Below, one piece after another: positions 53,869-61,798 of a DNA stretch of 61,798 nucleotides; position 1 is the stretch's first letter, and the number at the start of each line of letters is the position of its first letter. The stretch spans positions 1-61,798 of the forward strand of contig QBML01000032.1 of assembly GCA_003242085.1 (NCBI GenBank), given 5' to 3'. Under the pieces are notes generated by a model. It ran no database searches. It had not been told where the DNA came from and was given only the letters and a program-made list of their open reading frames with translations. Source of the stretch: Pseudanabaena frigida (GTDB lineage: Bacteria > Cyanobacteriota > Cyanobacteriia > Pseudanabaenales > Pseudanabaenaceae). Position numbers and translations under genes: made by a program.

Positions 53869-54702
53869 ATGTCAAAACTTACAAGACGCGAGTTTATTGC
53901 AGTGAGCAGTCTTACGGCTGGTTTTGCGATCGCCGTACAGCCAATTTCGGCAAACGTAATTACTACTGATAGTAAAGGACTAATCGCAGGTGAAGTCAAA
54001 ATCCCCGTAAGTGACGGCACAATTCCAGCCTATCGAGCTATGCCTGCTCTAGGTAAAAATTTTCCAGTGATTTTGGTTGTCCAAGAAATATTTGGCGTTC
54101 ATGCCTATATTCAAGATGTTTGCCGCCGTTTGGCGAAATTAGGTTATGTGGCGATCGCTCCTGAAATGTTCTATCGTCAGGGGGACGTATCCAAGCTAAG
54201 TGATATTGCTCAGATTCGTCCTATAGTTAGTAAAGTACCTGATGCCCAAGTGATGTCCGATCTCGATGCAGCAGTGACATGGGCAGCTAAATTTTCTAAA
54301 GGTGACAGTCAAAAACTTGGTATTACAGGCTTCTGTTGGGGAGGCAGGATTACGTGGCTCTATGCCGCCCATAATCCGAAGGTGAAGGCTGGTGTAGCTT
54401 GGTATGGCAGATTAGTTGGCGAATCAACGGAATTGACACCTAAGCACCCGATTGATATTGCCCAAAATTTGCAAGTACCTATTCTTGGTTTATATGGTGG
54501 CAAGGATACAGGAATTCCTTTAGATACAGTCGAGCAAATGCGAGAAAAGCTAAAGGGTTGCAGTATGAATTCCGAGATTGTGGTTTATCCCGAAGCACCT
54601 CATGCTTTCCATGCCGATTATCGTCCCTCCTATCGTCAAACTGAAGCGAAAGATGGTTGGAAACGACTACAAGCTTGGTTCAAAAAGAATGGGGTTGCCT
54701 AA
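53869..54702 (+). CDS. Tat-exported dienelactone hydrolase family protein
   Basis: The 277-residue protein starts with a twin-arginine signal, [14 protein letters not shown] then [13 protein letters not shown], so export in a folded state is predicted. The mature part is a dienelactone hydrolase-type alpha/beta hydrolase: [20 protein letters not shown] (with the family's EIFG), the nucleophile elbow GFCWGGR with Cys as nucleophile, YGGKDTGIP with the acid and [12 protein letters not shown] with the His. Such enzymes hydrolyse lactones or esters; the substrate is unknown. Confidence 0.9.
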   Translation: MSKLTRREFIAVSSLTAGFAIAVQPISANVITTDSKGLIAGEVKIPVSDGTIPAYRAMPALGKNFPVILVVQEIFGVHAYIQDVCRRLAKLGYVAIAPEMFYRQGDVSKLSDIAQIRPIVSKVPDAQVMSDLDAAVTWAAKFSKGDSQKLGITGFCWGGRITWLYAAHNPKVKAGVAWYGRLVGESTELTPKHPIDIAQNLQVPILGLYGGKDTGIPLDTVEQMREKLKGCSMNSEIVVYPEAPHAFHADYRPSYRQTEAKDGWKRLQAWFKKNGVA

Positions 54703-54707
54703 ACAAT

Positions 54708-54739
54708 AAAAGAAGGGGCTTCGCGAAGCCCCCTTCTTT
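54708..54739. terminator. Terminator hairpin
   Basis: AAAGAAGGGG and CTTCG pair with CGAAG and CCCCTTCTTT, 6 bp after the hydrolase stop. Confidence 0.8.
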
Positions 54740-54780
54740 CTGCTATATCATGTAAAGGAAAGTAAAGTATTGTAAATAGA

Positions 54781-55494
54781 ATGCAAGATAAAGTTGTTGT
54801 TGTAGTCGGTGCAACAGGTGGGATTGGTTCGGCTCTTGTACCGAAATTAGCAGAAGCAGGTGCAAAGTTAGTGCTTGTAGCTAGAGATGTGAATAAATTA
54901 GATGAACTTGTTGATGTTGTAGAAGATCGTGATTCGGAAGCGATCGCAATTCCTACGGATATTACTAAATACGAACAAGTTGAAGTGATGGTACAAAAGG
55001 CGATCGCACAATTTGGACAGATTGATGTATTGGTAAACGCCGCAGGTGCGGGGGTGATGAAGCAATTCAATCGCATTGAGCCACAGGAACTTGACCAGAT
55101 GCTCGATCTCAATCTCAAGGGGAATTTTTATACCAGTCAAGCAGTGGCAAATGTGATGAAGGATCGCAAGATCGGACATATCTGTAATGTAATTGGCATT
55201 CTTGGCAAACATCCAATGGCAATGGCAGCAGCTTACTGTGCATCAAAATTTGGTGCGGTGGGTTTTAGTAAATGCATGGCGGATGAACTCCGCCGTTTTG
55301 GGATTAAAGTGACTCTGTTTTATTTTGGAGGAATTGATTCGCCATTTTGGGATAACGTCAGTCTAAAAGTCGATCGCAGTAAAATGCTCTCTCCAGAAAC
55401 TGCCGCGAATGCGATTATGTTCGCTCTCTCAGCCGATCCTCAAGCAGTCCCGATGGAAATTAATATCCAACCTGAAAGCCATTTATTCTTTTAA
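54781..55494 (+). CDS. Short-chain dehydrogenase/reductase
   Basis: The 237-residue protein is a classical SDR with the NAD(P) motif VVVVVGATGGIGSALVPKL (about 5-23), DVLVNAAGAGV (NAG motif, about 88-98) and the active-site Y-x3-K as AYCASKFGAVGFS (about 152-164). The usual catalytic Ser position is in CNVIGILGKHP, where Ser appears replaced by Ile-Gly, which may lower or alter activity. The Arg after the first beta-alpha-beta unit (VARDVNKL) suggests NADPH. Substrate unknown. Confidence 0.85.
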   Translation: MQDKVVVVVGATGGIGSALVPKLAEAGAKLVLVARDVNKLDELVDVVEDRDSEAIAIPTDITKYEQVEVMVQKAIAQFGQIDVLVNAAGAGVMKQFNRIEPQELDQMLDLNLKGNFYTSQAVANVMKDRKIGHICNVIGILGKHPMAMAAAYCASKFGAVGFSKCMADELRRFGIKVTLFYFGGIDSPFWDNVSLKVDRSKMLSPETAANAIMFALSADPQAVPMEINIQPESHLFF

Positions 55495-55520
55495 CGTCCG
55501 TTGAGTCATTCAAAATATCG

Positions 55521-55569
55521 CAAACTAAAAAGAGAGACAGCACTAATTGCTGTCTCTCTTTTTAGTTTG
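55521..55569. terminator. Terminator hairpin after the SDR gene
   Basis: CAAACTAAAAAGAGAGACAG plus CA pairs perfectly with its complement around CTAAT, 27 bp after the stop. Confidence 0.85.
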
Positions 55570-55592
55570 ACAACGCTTTGCGCTCAAACCAA

Positions 55593-55651
55593 AACCAAGA
55601 AAAATCTTGAAAGCACTTCTTTGCAACGCTTTCAAGATTTTTCTCATGGTT
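55593..55651. repeat. Hairpin of the AACCAAGAAA...TTGCAA family
   Basis: GAAAAATCTTGAAAGC pairs perfectly with its complement around ACTTCTTTGCAAC, and outer AACCA pairs with TGGTT. Similar to 59914-59970 and, in the inner arm, to 4485-4531. Confidence 0.65.
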
Positions 55652-55826
55652 CATTTAATCGGTGATTGTCGCATGTTATTTGGCGATAGATTTCTGTCTG
55701 ATTATTTTTTGTTGCAAGTTACTGAGAAGTATATCTGTCTCACCTAAATCACGTTTAATAGTAAAAGAAAAATATTATTTAGACTTCTTTCAGTTTGCCC
55801 AGAGTAGAACTAATTTGGAGACCAAT

Positions 55827-58190
55827 ATGCAAAAGCGATATCTATATATATTGTCCATATTCATTACGATCGCCTCATTTGGTGTAGCACTCAAAGCAGC
55901 AGAAGTTTTTCAATCGCGCACCGTCAAAATACCTAGTCCTGCCGAAATGTCGAAGTTGGCAGATTCTTTCAGTCCTGAAGAAATTTCACAATTAGAAATC
56001 GATGATGTCCTGCGCGATCGCCTTCGCTTCGATCCACAATGGCAAGAAATTGTGCAAGCAGTCCGCCAAGATATTATTGTCCAGAAATGGGGGAAAGATC
56101 CTGTTGCAAATCCTGTCTGGAAACGTTACGGAGCTAAAGCTTATCCTCTACTTAGTTATTACGCACGCTCTCGTGATGAAGCTCGACAGAAGTATGGTCT
56201 TGAAGGAATTCGCAGTCTGGGCAAGCCTTACACAACTCTGTGGCTGCGCGGACAGATTAAAAGACGTTTGACTTATCCCAGTTTGTATGAAATCGCACCC
56301 TATATCTCAGAAACACAGAGCAAAGACTGGGAGAAAGAATTTGGCTTAGACGATCCAAAATTGCGAGAGGAGTTAATCAATTTAGCCAAAGCCAATCTCG
56401 AACCTAAAAATTCTCCTCAATATTACAGTCAGTTCAACTTGGAGTTTTTGACGAGGCTGCTAGGTTATGAAGCCGTTTATGGTAAATCTCCCTACGAAAA
56501 AGGTAAGAATTTTGCAGGTCTATCGGAATGGCTTCAGTTTGAGCAGTTGCAGCAACCGACAGATAGCCAAGTAAAAGCAGCGATCGCCCTCTATCAAAAA
56601 CTATCTAGCGATGCCCAAGAAAACATTTTAGTCGAGCGTCTCGGTGCGCTTAAAGCAGGAGAGATTACTCCCTTCGGTCGAGCCTTCTTCCGTTTTTTGA
56701 TTAACGAACCAAATTCTAACGATCGCATCTGGGCGATCGCCGAACTAGATCGTCATGGAGATGCTTTAGGGACAGAACTCCTTAAGAACATCTTGAATAA
56801 CGATCTGTCACAACTTCATTCGCTCTCTCGCATTGTCAGTTACGAAAATTTTGCGCCAAAGGGGGATTATGCTTACTACTTGCTCTTAGGAATGGTGGAG
56901 AAATATCCCCAATCCAAATTTGCCAAGGCATGTCGCGAATATGGCGATTTGACTGGGCGTTCTTATTTTGATGGACAGCCACGCAGTCAAGCGATCCTCG
57001 ATCGTAATGCCAAACGCTCTGAGAAAGAACGCCTCAATGCTTGGCAAGACTGGCTCAAGCGCTATGCCGATCATTCTGGAGCTGATGATGCTTACTACTT
57101 CCTTGCCCTAAGTTTGCAAGATAATAATGACGTGGTTGGAGCAATGCGTCTCTGGATCAAAATTATGGCGCAACCAATGGGCGATCGCGATGCTCTTTAC
57201 CTTGCTTTTCCCCATATTCGTGCCTTGTTGGATGTTGGTCTTTCTATCGAGCAGATGCAAACACTCCTACAAGAACCTGAGAATCAACCCTTTGCGCCTC
57301 TCTTACAATATGCGCTCGCTATCCAATACGCGAGATCGCACGACTATGCCAAAGCTCTAGAGATTTCGGAAAATGTGCAATTAGAATCACTTCCCGATCG
57401 CATCCTCATAGCCTATTACCATCCCCAAGGTCGCTGGTGGCAAGAGGACGATCGAGCTGCTGACTTTAAGAAAGAAGCACAATCTCTGCTGAACGAACAA
57501 AAACTACGTTGGCAAAAACTACGCCAGTGGCAAATCGAAAATACTCTCGAATCACGATATCAAATTGCTTCGGACTGGGCAGGTATCGGTGGATGGAAAA
57601 ATGGTTATCTACCTGTCTGGGACGGGATTCGGGCTTATCTATTACCTACGGACTGGAGCTGTCGCGAGCGTTGGGTATGTGATGAATCAAAACGAACTAG
57701 CTCGGAGATTTTAGCGAGCTATCAAGGCGGCAGTCAAAATGCGATCGCCCTTTCGCTCTATCAGAATTTGCTCGAAGACAAAAGTCTACCTAAAGCAATT
57801 CGAGAAAAATCGCTATATATGGTTGCCATGACCTTACTTGAGCAGTGGGAAAACCACACTTTCGCAGAAACCCAAATTATCCATCCTCCCGCAGGAGTGA
57901 CTGCCAGTGGAGCGTATCGCCAACTTAGTGCCAGCAGACGTAGCTATTCTTACCAAGATTACGAACTTCGAGAAAAGAGTATGCAGTCTGACTATCAGCG
58001 ACGGATTGATGGCATTATCACGGAGTTACAGGTTAAGTTTCCTCAGAGTCAATATATTGATGACTTGCTTTTTTCGAGCTTCTTTCTCAGTGAGCAGCCA
58101 CGATATTTACAAAGTTTACTTGAGAGATATCCCAACAGCGATCGCGCGGCTGAGGCTAGATTTCTCCTAGAGAATGTAGTGAAAAAATAA
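55827..58190 (+). CDS. Large membrane-anchored, tetratricopeptide-like protein of unknown function
   Basis: The ATG at 55827 follows TTTGGAGACC and gives 787 residues; the frame upstream lacks protein character. An N-terminal helix (about 7-27, LSIFITIASFGVALKAAEVF) anchors or exports it. The remainder is almost wholly helical with repeat-like segments, including HGDALGTELLKNILNND, DDAYYFLALSLQDNNDVVGA and a final LLERYPNSDRAAEARFLL, which is TPR/SEL1-like. Two cysteines in DWSCRERWVCDES (about 612-624) may form a disulfide. No catalytic motif or named family is recognised. The location is likely periplasm or thylakoid lumen. Confidence 0.6.
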   Translation: MQKRYLYILSIFITIASFGVALKAAEVFQSRTVKIPSPAEMSKLADSFSPEEISQLEIDDVLRDRLRFDPQWQEIVQAVRQDIIVQKWGKDPVANPVWKRYGAKAYPLLSYYARSRDEARQKYGLEGIRSLGKPYTTLWLRGQIKRRLTYPSLYEIAPYISETQSKDWEKEFGLDDPKLREELINLAKANLEPKNSPQYYSQFNLEFLTRLLGYEAVYGKSPYEKGKNFAGLSEWLQFEQLQQPTDSQVKAAIALYQKLSSDAQENILVERLGALKAGEITPFGRAFFRFLINEPNSNDRIWAIAELDRHGDALGTELLKNILNNDLSQLHSLSRIVSYENFAPKGDYAYYLLLGMVEKYPQSKFAKACREYGDLTGRSYFDGQPRSQAILDRNAKRSEKERLNAWQDWLKRYADHSGADDAYYFLALSLQDNNDVVGAMRLWIKIMAQPMGDRDALYLAFPHIRALLDVGLSIEQMQTLLQEPENQPFAPLLQYALAIQYARSHDYAKALEISENVQLESLPDRILIAYYHPQGRWWQEDDRAADFKKEAQSLLNEQKLRWQKLRQWQIENTLESRYQIASDWAGIGGWKNGYLPVWDGIRAYLLPTDWSCRERWVCDESKRTSSEILASYQGGSQNAIALSLYQNLLEDKSLPKAIREKSLYMVAMTLLEQWENHTFAETQIIHPPAGVTASGAYRQLSASRRSYSYQDYELREKSMQSDYQRRIDGIITELQVKFPQSQYIDDLLFSSFFLSEQPRYLQSLLERYPNSDRAAEARFLLENVVKK

Positions 58191-58509
58191 TGCCCTCCCT
58201 AATTTTAGGGATTGCCAAGTGTAGGAGTGAAATATGTGAGGGTAATCATCTGTATCAGTAGTCCAAATGCTTATGGGGTAGGCACCAAGATATTAATTCG
58301 ACAAATCAATCATCTTTCTGTTTGGCAATACTTTTGAGTAATTTCCTAAGTCAAAAAGCAAAGAATAGTGAGAATTCTTTCTAAACTATTGCGAGTTCTC
58401 TCAAAACGTGATAGAACGAAATGATGAGTTTATTCCATCATAAGCAAAAGTATGAGGAAACAAACCAATCAAATCAATTAATCCTTACTATCAATTTGGT
58501 TTCCATAAT
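58191..58509. other. 319-bp gene-free leader region
   Basis: No gene or clear hairpin is seen. It should contain the promoter of the gene at 58510. A short frame MMSLFHHKQKYEE from 58422 is too short and lacks support. Confidence 0.4.
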
Positions 58510-59658
58510 ATGAGTACAGATCTACCTGTAAGTCTACAGCCAGACGGTTTTGGCGCGTCTCTACAAGCTTTGCAATCCCATTTGCAAGGCTTCCTCTCAG
58601 AGTACGAAGATAAAGTTGCTCAAGCTCGCGCTCAACTCGCTCACGTTGAAGCTCTTCTCGGAAGTTTGCCTGCCGAAACTCCTAAAGCCAAAAGTAAAAA
58701 GAAAGAAGTCGCTCCAGCTCCTGTAGCTGCTCCAGCCCCTGTAGTTGCTCCCGTAGTCGTTGAAGTTCCACCCGCCCCCGCTAAAGGTCGCAAACCCAAA
58801 GCCGTCGCTAAGCCTGAAGCAGCTCCTGCCGCTACACCCGCTGCTAAAGGAAGAGGGAGAGGACATCGTCGTGGTTCTTTGACAATGCGTCCTTCCTACG
58901 ATGGTCTCACCCTGACAGAAGCGATCGAAAAGATTTTGAACGAACGCCAAGGTCAAGCAGTTAATGCTGACGATGTAGTAAACATTCTTTACGGTGAGCT
59001 TCCTGAGACTGTTTTCAGAGTTGCTAAAGAGCGAGTCACTAAAAACCTATCTAAAGGTAAGGGAGAAAATAGATGGAAGCGCGTTCCTACCCAACTTGGC
59101 TACTACACCCTATCCCTCGAAAACTTGAAGACAGTTCCAACCTCGACTATTAAGAGAGGTAGAGGCGCAGCCAAAGCTGAGACTGTTACTAAGGTTGAGA
59201 AAGTAGCAGCAACCAAGGTAACCAAGGCTCCTAAAGTGACTAAAGTGACTAAAGCCCCTAAGGTGACTAAAGCTGCTCCTAAGGCTGCTGCTAAGGTTGT
59301 TTCAGCGCCTTCTGTAAAGGCATCACCTAAAGCCTCAAAAAAGGCTGAGCCTTTAGCAGCTAAGGCTGCTCAACCTAAGAAGTCTGGTCGTATGAGTTCT
59401 CTAGTCATGCGTCCTCTTTATCAAGGAAATACTCTGACCGACGCGATCGAGAAGGTATTACAGGAGCGTAAAGGTGAATTTGTCAATGCTGATAGCGTTG
59501 TCAAAGCTCTATATGGCGATCTCTCAGTTGAGAATTTTCGTCAAGCTAAGGATCGTGTCACCAAGAATTTGTCTAAGGGCAAGCTTGATGGCAAGTGGGA
59601 GAGAGTTCCTAATCAGCTAGGTTATTACACTTTGTCGATGTCTGCGGTCAAAGCATAA
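58510..59658 (+). CDS. Histone-H1-like basic protein with two HARE-HTH-like domains
   Basis: The 382-residue protein has a short helical N-terminus (about 10-58), an Ala/Pro/Lys-rich linker (60-117), a globular domain (118-207), a Lys/Ala/Val-rich linker of repeated KVTKAPKVTK-like units (208-290) and a second copy of the domain (292-380). The two domains share LTxAIEKxLxER, NADxVVxxLYG, RVTKNLSKGK and RVPxQLGYYTLS. Helix-turn-helix spacing and the final WxRVPxxxGYYTL wing resemble HARE-HTH winged helices, which are nucleic-acid binding. A DNA-compacting or regulatory role is inferred, not shown. Monocistronic. Confidence 0.65.
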   Translation: MSTDLPVSLQPDGFGASLQALQSHLQGFLSEYEDKVAQARAQLAHVEALLGSLPAETPKAKSKKKEVAPAPVAAPAPVVAPVVVEVPPAPAKGRKPKAVAKPEAAPAATPAAKGRGRGHRRGSLTMRPSYDGLTLTEAIEKILNERQGQAVNADDVVNILYGELPETVFRVAKERVTKNLSKGKGENRWKRVPTQLGYYTLSLENLKTVPTSTIKRGRGAAKAETVTKVEKVAATKVTKAPKVTKVTKAPKVTKAAPKAAAKVVSAPSVKASPKASKKAEPLAAKAAQPKKSGRMSSLVMRPLYQGNTLTDAIEKVLQERKGEFVNADSVVKALYGDLSVENFRQAKDRVTKNLSKGKLDGKWERVPNQLGYYTLSMSAVKA

Positions 59659-59684
59659 AACTCTAAGCGCTGTAAGGCGGAGCT

Positions 59685-59726
59685 AACAAAAAAGAAAGGG
59701 TACAAGATACCCTTTCTTTTTTTGTT
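59685..59726. terminator. Terminator hairpin
   Basis: AACAAAAAAGAAAGGGTA pairs with TACCCTTTCTTTTTTTGTT around CAAGA, 26 bp after the stop. Confidence 0.85.
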
Positions 59727-59751
59727 TGTTGAAAGTATTAAGGTTTTTTGA

Positions 59752-59878
59752 TACAGCGTTCCTAAATCATTTGTGAGAATCTTGGGCTTTGCTCAGCCAA
59801 AGATTATTATTGCTGCTTAGCAAAGCGATGCACTGAGCTTGACGAAGTGTCGAAGCCTCTCATTTAGGATTGCTATAG
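59752..59878 (-). repeat. Dispersed repeat with terminal inverted repeats, copy B
   Basis: Read on the minus strand it begins CTATAGCAATCCTAAATGAG and ends ATGATTTAGGAACGCTGTA. It contains the blocks CAGTGCATCG, CAGCAATAATAATC and TTGGCTGAGC in the same order as copy A at 43176-43318. A GGCTTCGACACTTCGTCAAG segment near its start belongs to the GCTTCGAC repeat family. Confidence 0.78.
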
Positions 59879-59913
59879 TTACTCGAAGACTACAGCAATT
59901 CCCTATCGAACCA

Positions 59914-59970
59914 GAACCAAGAAATTTTTAAAAATATCGTTTTGCAACACTTTTAAAAATTTCTTGGTTC
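59914..59970. repeat. 20-bp perfect inverted repeat with TTGCAA centre
   Basis: GAACCAAGAAATTTTTAAAA pairs perfectly with its complement around TATCGTTTTGCAACAC. It lies between copy B and tRNA-Ser and is not adjacent to a gene end, so a terminator role is less obvious. Confidence 0.75.
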
Positions 59971-60066
59971 CGATTTAGTCGTAAAGCGCTGTAAAAGAGA
60001 TTGTTTTATGGCCTCTCTTATCTTTTTACTTGTGTTGTGCGTATTGATGCTTTAAAATAACCGACG

Positions 60067-60151
60067 GGAGAGATGGCAGAGTGGTCGAATGCGTTCGACT
60101 TGAAATCGAATGTTGCGAAAGTAACCGAGGGTTCGAATCCCTCTCTCTCCG
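60067..60151 (+). tRNA. tRNA-Ser (UGA anticodon)
   Basis: An 85-nt class II tRNA: acceptor GGAGAGA/TCTCTCC with discriminator G, D arm GCAGAGTGGTCGAATGC, anticodon stem TTCGA/TCGAA with loop CTTGAAA (anticodon TGA), long variable arm TGTTGCGAAAGTAACC and T arm GAGGG-TTCGAAT-CCCTC. CCA is not encoded. Anticodon, discriminator G and long variable arm all fit serine. A terminator follows at 60159. Confidence 0.97.
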
Positions 60152-60158
60152 TAAATAA

Positions 60159-60204
60159 ACAAAAAAGAAGAGTGGTTATTTATTTGACCACTCTTCTTTT
60201 TTGT
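60159..60204. terminator. tRNA-Ser terminator
   Basis: ACAAAAAAGAAGAGTGGT pairs perfectly with its complement around TATTTATTTG; a T-run ends the right arm. Confidence 0.88.
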
Positions 60205-60249
60205 ACATAACAAAATAAGATACGGGGCTTTGCCTCACCTCTCATTTTG

Positions 60250-60999
60250 TTAATCGTTTTCACTCGATCGCGTAATCATTATTTTGTCTTCTACGATAGG
60301 CAAAACGACAGCGGACTCTTTCGCCGATTGAAGCTGTGGATGTCCTGATTTAGATGCTTGATGCTTATTTTCGCGACTAGCCTCATATCTTTGCTTGAGC
60401 CATCTAAATGCAGGCGGTGTAGCGAACCATATCAGCACGCAACTCAAGATGATCGAGCTAATTCTAACCACTCCAGATACTAATGTTTCTAACGGGATTA
60501 AAGTGCCAGCAAAATACGCAACTCCAGTAGTTACAGCACCCCAAACCAATGCACCTGTGGCGTTAAAAAATAGAAATCGCGAGTAAGGCATCCCCGACAA
60601 ACCTGCCATTGGCCCTGCAAAAATTCGGAGTATGGCGATAAACCGTCCAAAAAAAACTGCGCGATCGGCACTGCCACGAAATTTTTCACGAGCGATCTCA
60701 ATTTCATTGATGGGCATTCGAAACAACTTGCCAATTTTTTCTAGTGCTGGTAGCCCGCCCCATCGTCCTAGCCAATACCCTGCACTATCTCCCAAGATTG
60801 CCCCTGAAACAGCACATAGTAAAACTAATGGATAGCTCAATTCGCCATTCCCTGCCAAAAAACCACCTACTAAGGTGATAGTTTCCCCTGGTAATGGGAT
60901 ACCTGCGTTCTCCAGCATAATGCCAAAGAAAACAATCCAGTATCCATACTGTTGCGTCCATTCTTGAATGATTTCTAGCGAAAAAAACTCAAAATGCAT
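60250..60999 (-). CDS. DedA family membrane protein
   Basis: The 249-residue protein has the DedA/VTT domain. It contains GIMLENAGIPLPGETITLVG (conserved E near the re-entrant loop), AILGDSAGYWLGRWGG and FFGRFIAILRIFAGPMAGLS (the F-x-RF-x-P/A-x2-R motif), and four to five membrane segments (about 18-60, 105-160, 170-205). DedA proteins are flippase-like membrane transporters for lipid carriers and support envelope integrity. The C-terminal 45 residues (ASRENKHQASKSGHPQLQSA) are polar and variable. Confidence 0.92.
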   Translation of the reverse strand: MHFEFFSLEIIQEWTQQYGYWIVFFGIMLENAGIPLPGETITLVGGFLAGNGELSYPLVLLCAVSGAILGDSAGYWLGRWGGLPALEKIGKLFRMPINEIEIAREKFRGSADRAVFFGRFIAILRIFAGPMAGLSGMPYSRFLFFNATGALVWGAVTTGVAYFAGTLIPLETLVSGVVRISSIILSCVLIWFATPPAFRWLKQRYEASRENKHQASKSGHPQLQSAKESAVVLPIVEDKIMITRSSEND

Positions 61000-61173
61000 G
61001 AGTTACAACTCAAAGTTTAGTGGGTTAAATTTTTTATGAAAATTGTTACTTTTTGTATCATTATAGGCGGTTACAAGCCAAAAAATAGGTTTATCGATCG
61101 GCAATCCCACTGTTTTTTTGAATCATGAGCACAAAGTGACGACGAGATTTTTAAATCTATTTTTAAGCTGAGG

Positions 61174-61578
61174 CTATAAATTAATAGAAATGGCATTGAC
61201 AGGACAAGCGGCAATGCACTGTTCGCAAACAACACAGCGCGATCGCAAAAAGTTGAGTTGAAAAGTTTTAGGATCGAGGGTCAGAGCTTCAGTAGGACAC
61301 ACACCCGTACATAACCCACAATCAACACAGGCAGTATCATCGATCACAATTTCACGTCCATGTAATGAAACCTCGATATCTTGCGATCGCATCCAGTCCA
61401 TCGCTTCTTCAAGTTGATCGATATCGCCCGATAGCTCCAGCACCATCTTGCCTACTTTATTTGGAGCAACTTGAGCGCGGATGATATTTGCCGCAATATT
61501 AAAATCTTTGGCAAGCCGATAAGTAATCGGAATGCTGATCGCGCGTTTGGGGAAGGTAAGATTGACTCTTTTTTTCAT
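61174..61578 (-). CDS. NIL domain plus 2[4Fe-4S] ferredoxin
   Basis: The 134-residue protein has an N-terminal NIL domain (about 1-75, VNLTFPKRAISIPITYRLA, the ACT-like module named after methionine-transporter ATPases). Two 4Fe-4S motifs follow: CVDCGLCTGVCPTEAL (about 84-99) and CVVCEQCIAACPVNAI (about 114-129). The NIL-ferredoxin fusion is widespread in cyanobacteria and related to proteins linked to sulfur/homocysteine metabolism in other bacteria; the role here is inferred only. No neighbour clarifies it. Confidence 0.92.
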   Translation of the reverse strand: MKKRVNLTFPKRAISIPITYRLAKDFNIAANIIRAQVAPNKVGKMVLELSGDIDQLEEAMDWMRSQDIEVSLHGREIVIDDTACVDCGLCTGVCPTEALTLDPKTFQLNFLRSRCVVCEQCIAACPVNAISINL

Positions 61579-61683
61579 AATTTATATTTTTTGATAGCTC
61601 CCCACCTGAATAAATCAGCAACTCTAATTATGAAACTAATGTTGAGCTTTTTACCATCGAATATAGCGATCGCTGACGCTTTA

Positions 61684-61798
61684 TATAGCAGTAGCCAGTT
61701 ATGTCAAAACAAAAGCAAAACCCAGAAGAGAGTTGCGGCGCTTCGCGCCGCAACTCTCTTCTGGGTTTTATGTCTTAACTTATTTGGCTATAGCTATA
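61684..61798. repeat. Modular hairpin repeat element
   Basis: Left end TATATAGCAGTAGCCAGTTA (shared with 24925-24944), then AAAACAAAAGCAAAACCC, a perfect 25-bp-arm hairpin (61717-61769) with GCTTCGC apex, right flank TTTTATGTCTTAACTTATTT and end GGCTATAGCTATA. The right flank equals that at 48-61, although the stem middle (AGAAGAGAGTTGCGGC) is different. Confidence 0.82.

Noticed and set aside
55662-55826. N-terminal extension of the 787-residue protein
   Set aside because: The added 55 residues look like translated intergenic DNA, whereas the ATG at 55827 has a GGAG box and starts a clear signal anchor.
58422-58514. Short frame MMSLFHHKQKYEE...
   Set aside because: Only about 30 codons, no ribosome binding site and overlaps the start of the next gene; no recognisable family.

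Overview
The window is chromosomal DNA of a cyanobacterium. The evidence is direct: a three-repeat phycobilisome core-membrane linker (apcE, 13524-16274), photosystem I subunit PsaD (25664-26113), a one-helix high-light-inducible protein (26401-26547), photosynthetic-type GAPDH (16483-17496), many cyanobacteria-restricted families (DUF2973, DUF2605, DUF1995, DUF3177), and very frequent GCGATCGC (HIP1) octamers. The style of the dispersed repeats and gene content suggests a Pseudanabaena-like filamentous lineage, but that is an impression.

Layout. 1-6.8 kb: fasciclin protein, DUF1636 metal-binding protein, DUF2973/DUF2605 pair, mazG, tRNA-Leu(GAG), an alpha/beta hydrolase, gatB and a Uma2-type nuclease. 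6.9-11.1 kb: 5-formyl-THF cyclo-ligase, a perfect CIRCE operator with groES-groEL, a second Uma2 and a DUF1995 protein. 11.2-13.2 kb: decay zone with a frameshifted and partly deleted Phd/RelE toxin-antitoxin pair, a HEPN-like unknown and a Uma2 gene interrupted by one TAG. 13.5-24.9 kb: apcE, gap2, a CHASE2 adenylate cyclase, a proline-rich lipoprotein, trpC, a PD-(D/E)XK-like protein, a 113-bp MITE and a second hydrolase. 25-32.2 kb: YqgF-like protein, psaD, hli, ATP-grasp protein, alaS, YggT, purB. 32.6-36.1 kb: an accessory operon of MNT nucleotidyltransferase, HEPN and a STAND ATPase with TPRs, followed by an in-frame relic. 36.3-46.5 kb: membrane proteins, fructosamine kinase, LapA, scpA-PPC pair, SDR-inositol phosphatase pair, DUF3177, nadK, coiled-coil protein plus ruvA. 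46.6-51.6 kb: Uma2, a zinc-ribbon/Mrr endonuclease, two tandem signal peptidases with a relic of a third copy, and a four-ACT aspartate kinase. 52-61.8 kb: gpmI, Tat-exported dienelactone hydrolase, SDR, a large anchored protein of unknown function, a histone-H1-like two-domain protein, tRNA-Ser(UGA), DedA and a NIL-ferredoxin.

How it fits together. Most genes are single units of housekeeping, photosynthetic or core-metabolic function, closed by long, nearly perfect hairpins. Those hairpins are the most striking non-coding feature. Some thirty occur, usually with an apex GC-NNN-GC (NNN = TTC, TTT, AAA or TAA) and stems that differ from site to site. At least four sit inside a modular element bounded by TATAGCA/TGCTATA-like ends, and one copy of that element lacks the hairpin. 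Two further repeat families with terminal inverted repeats are present. The best candidate for an undescribed system is the MNT-HEPN-STAND/TPR operon. The most interesting single gene is the basic protein at 58510-59658, with two copies of a HARE-HTH-like domain separated by a lysine/alanine-rich linker.
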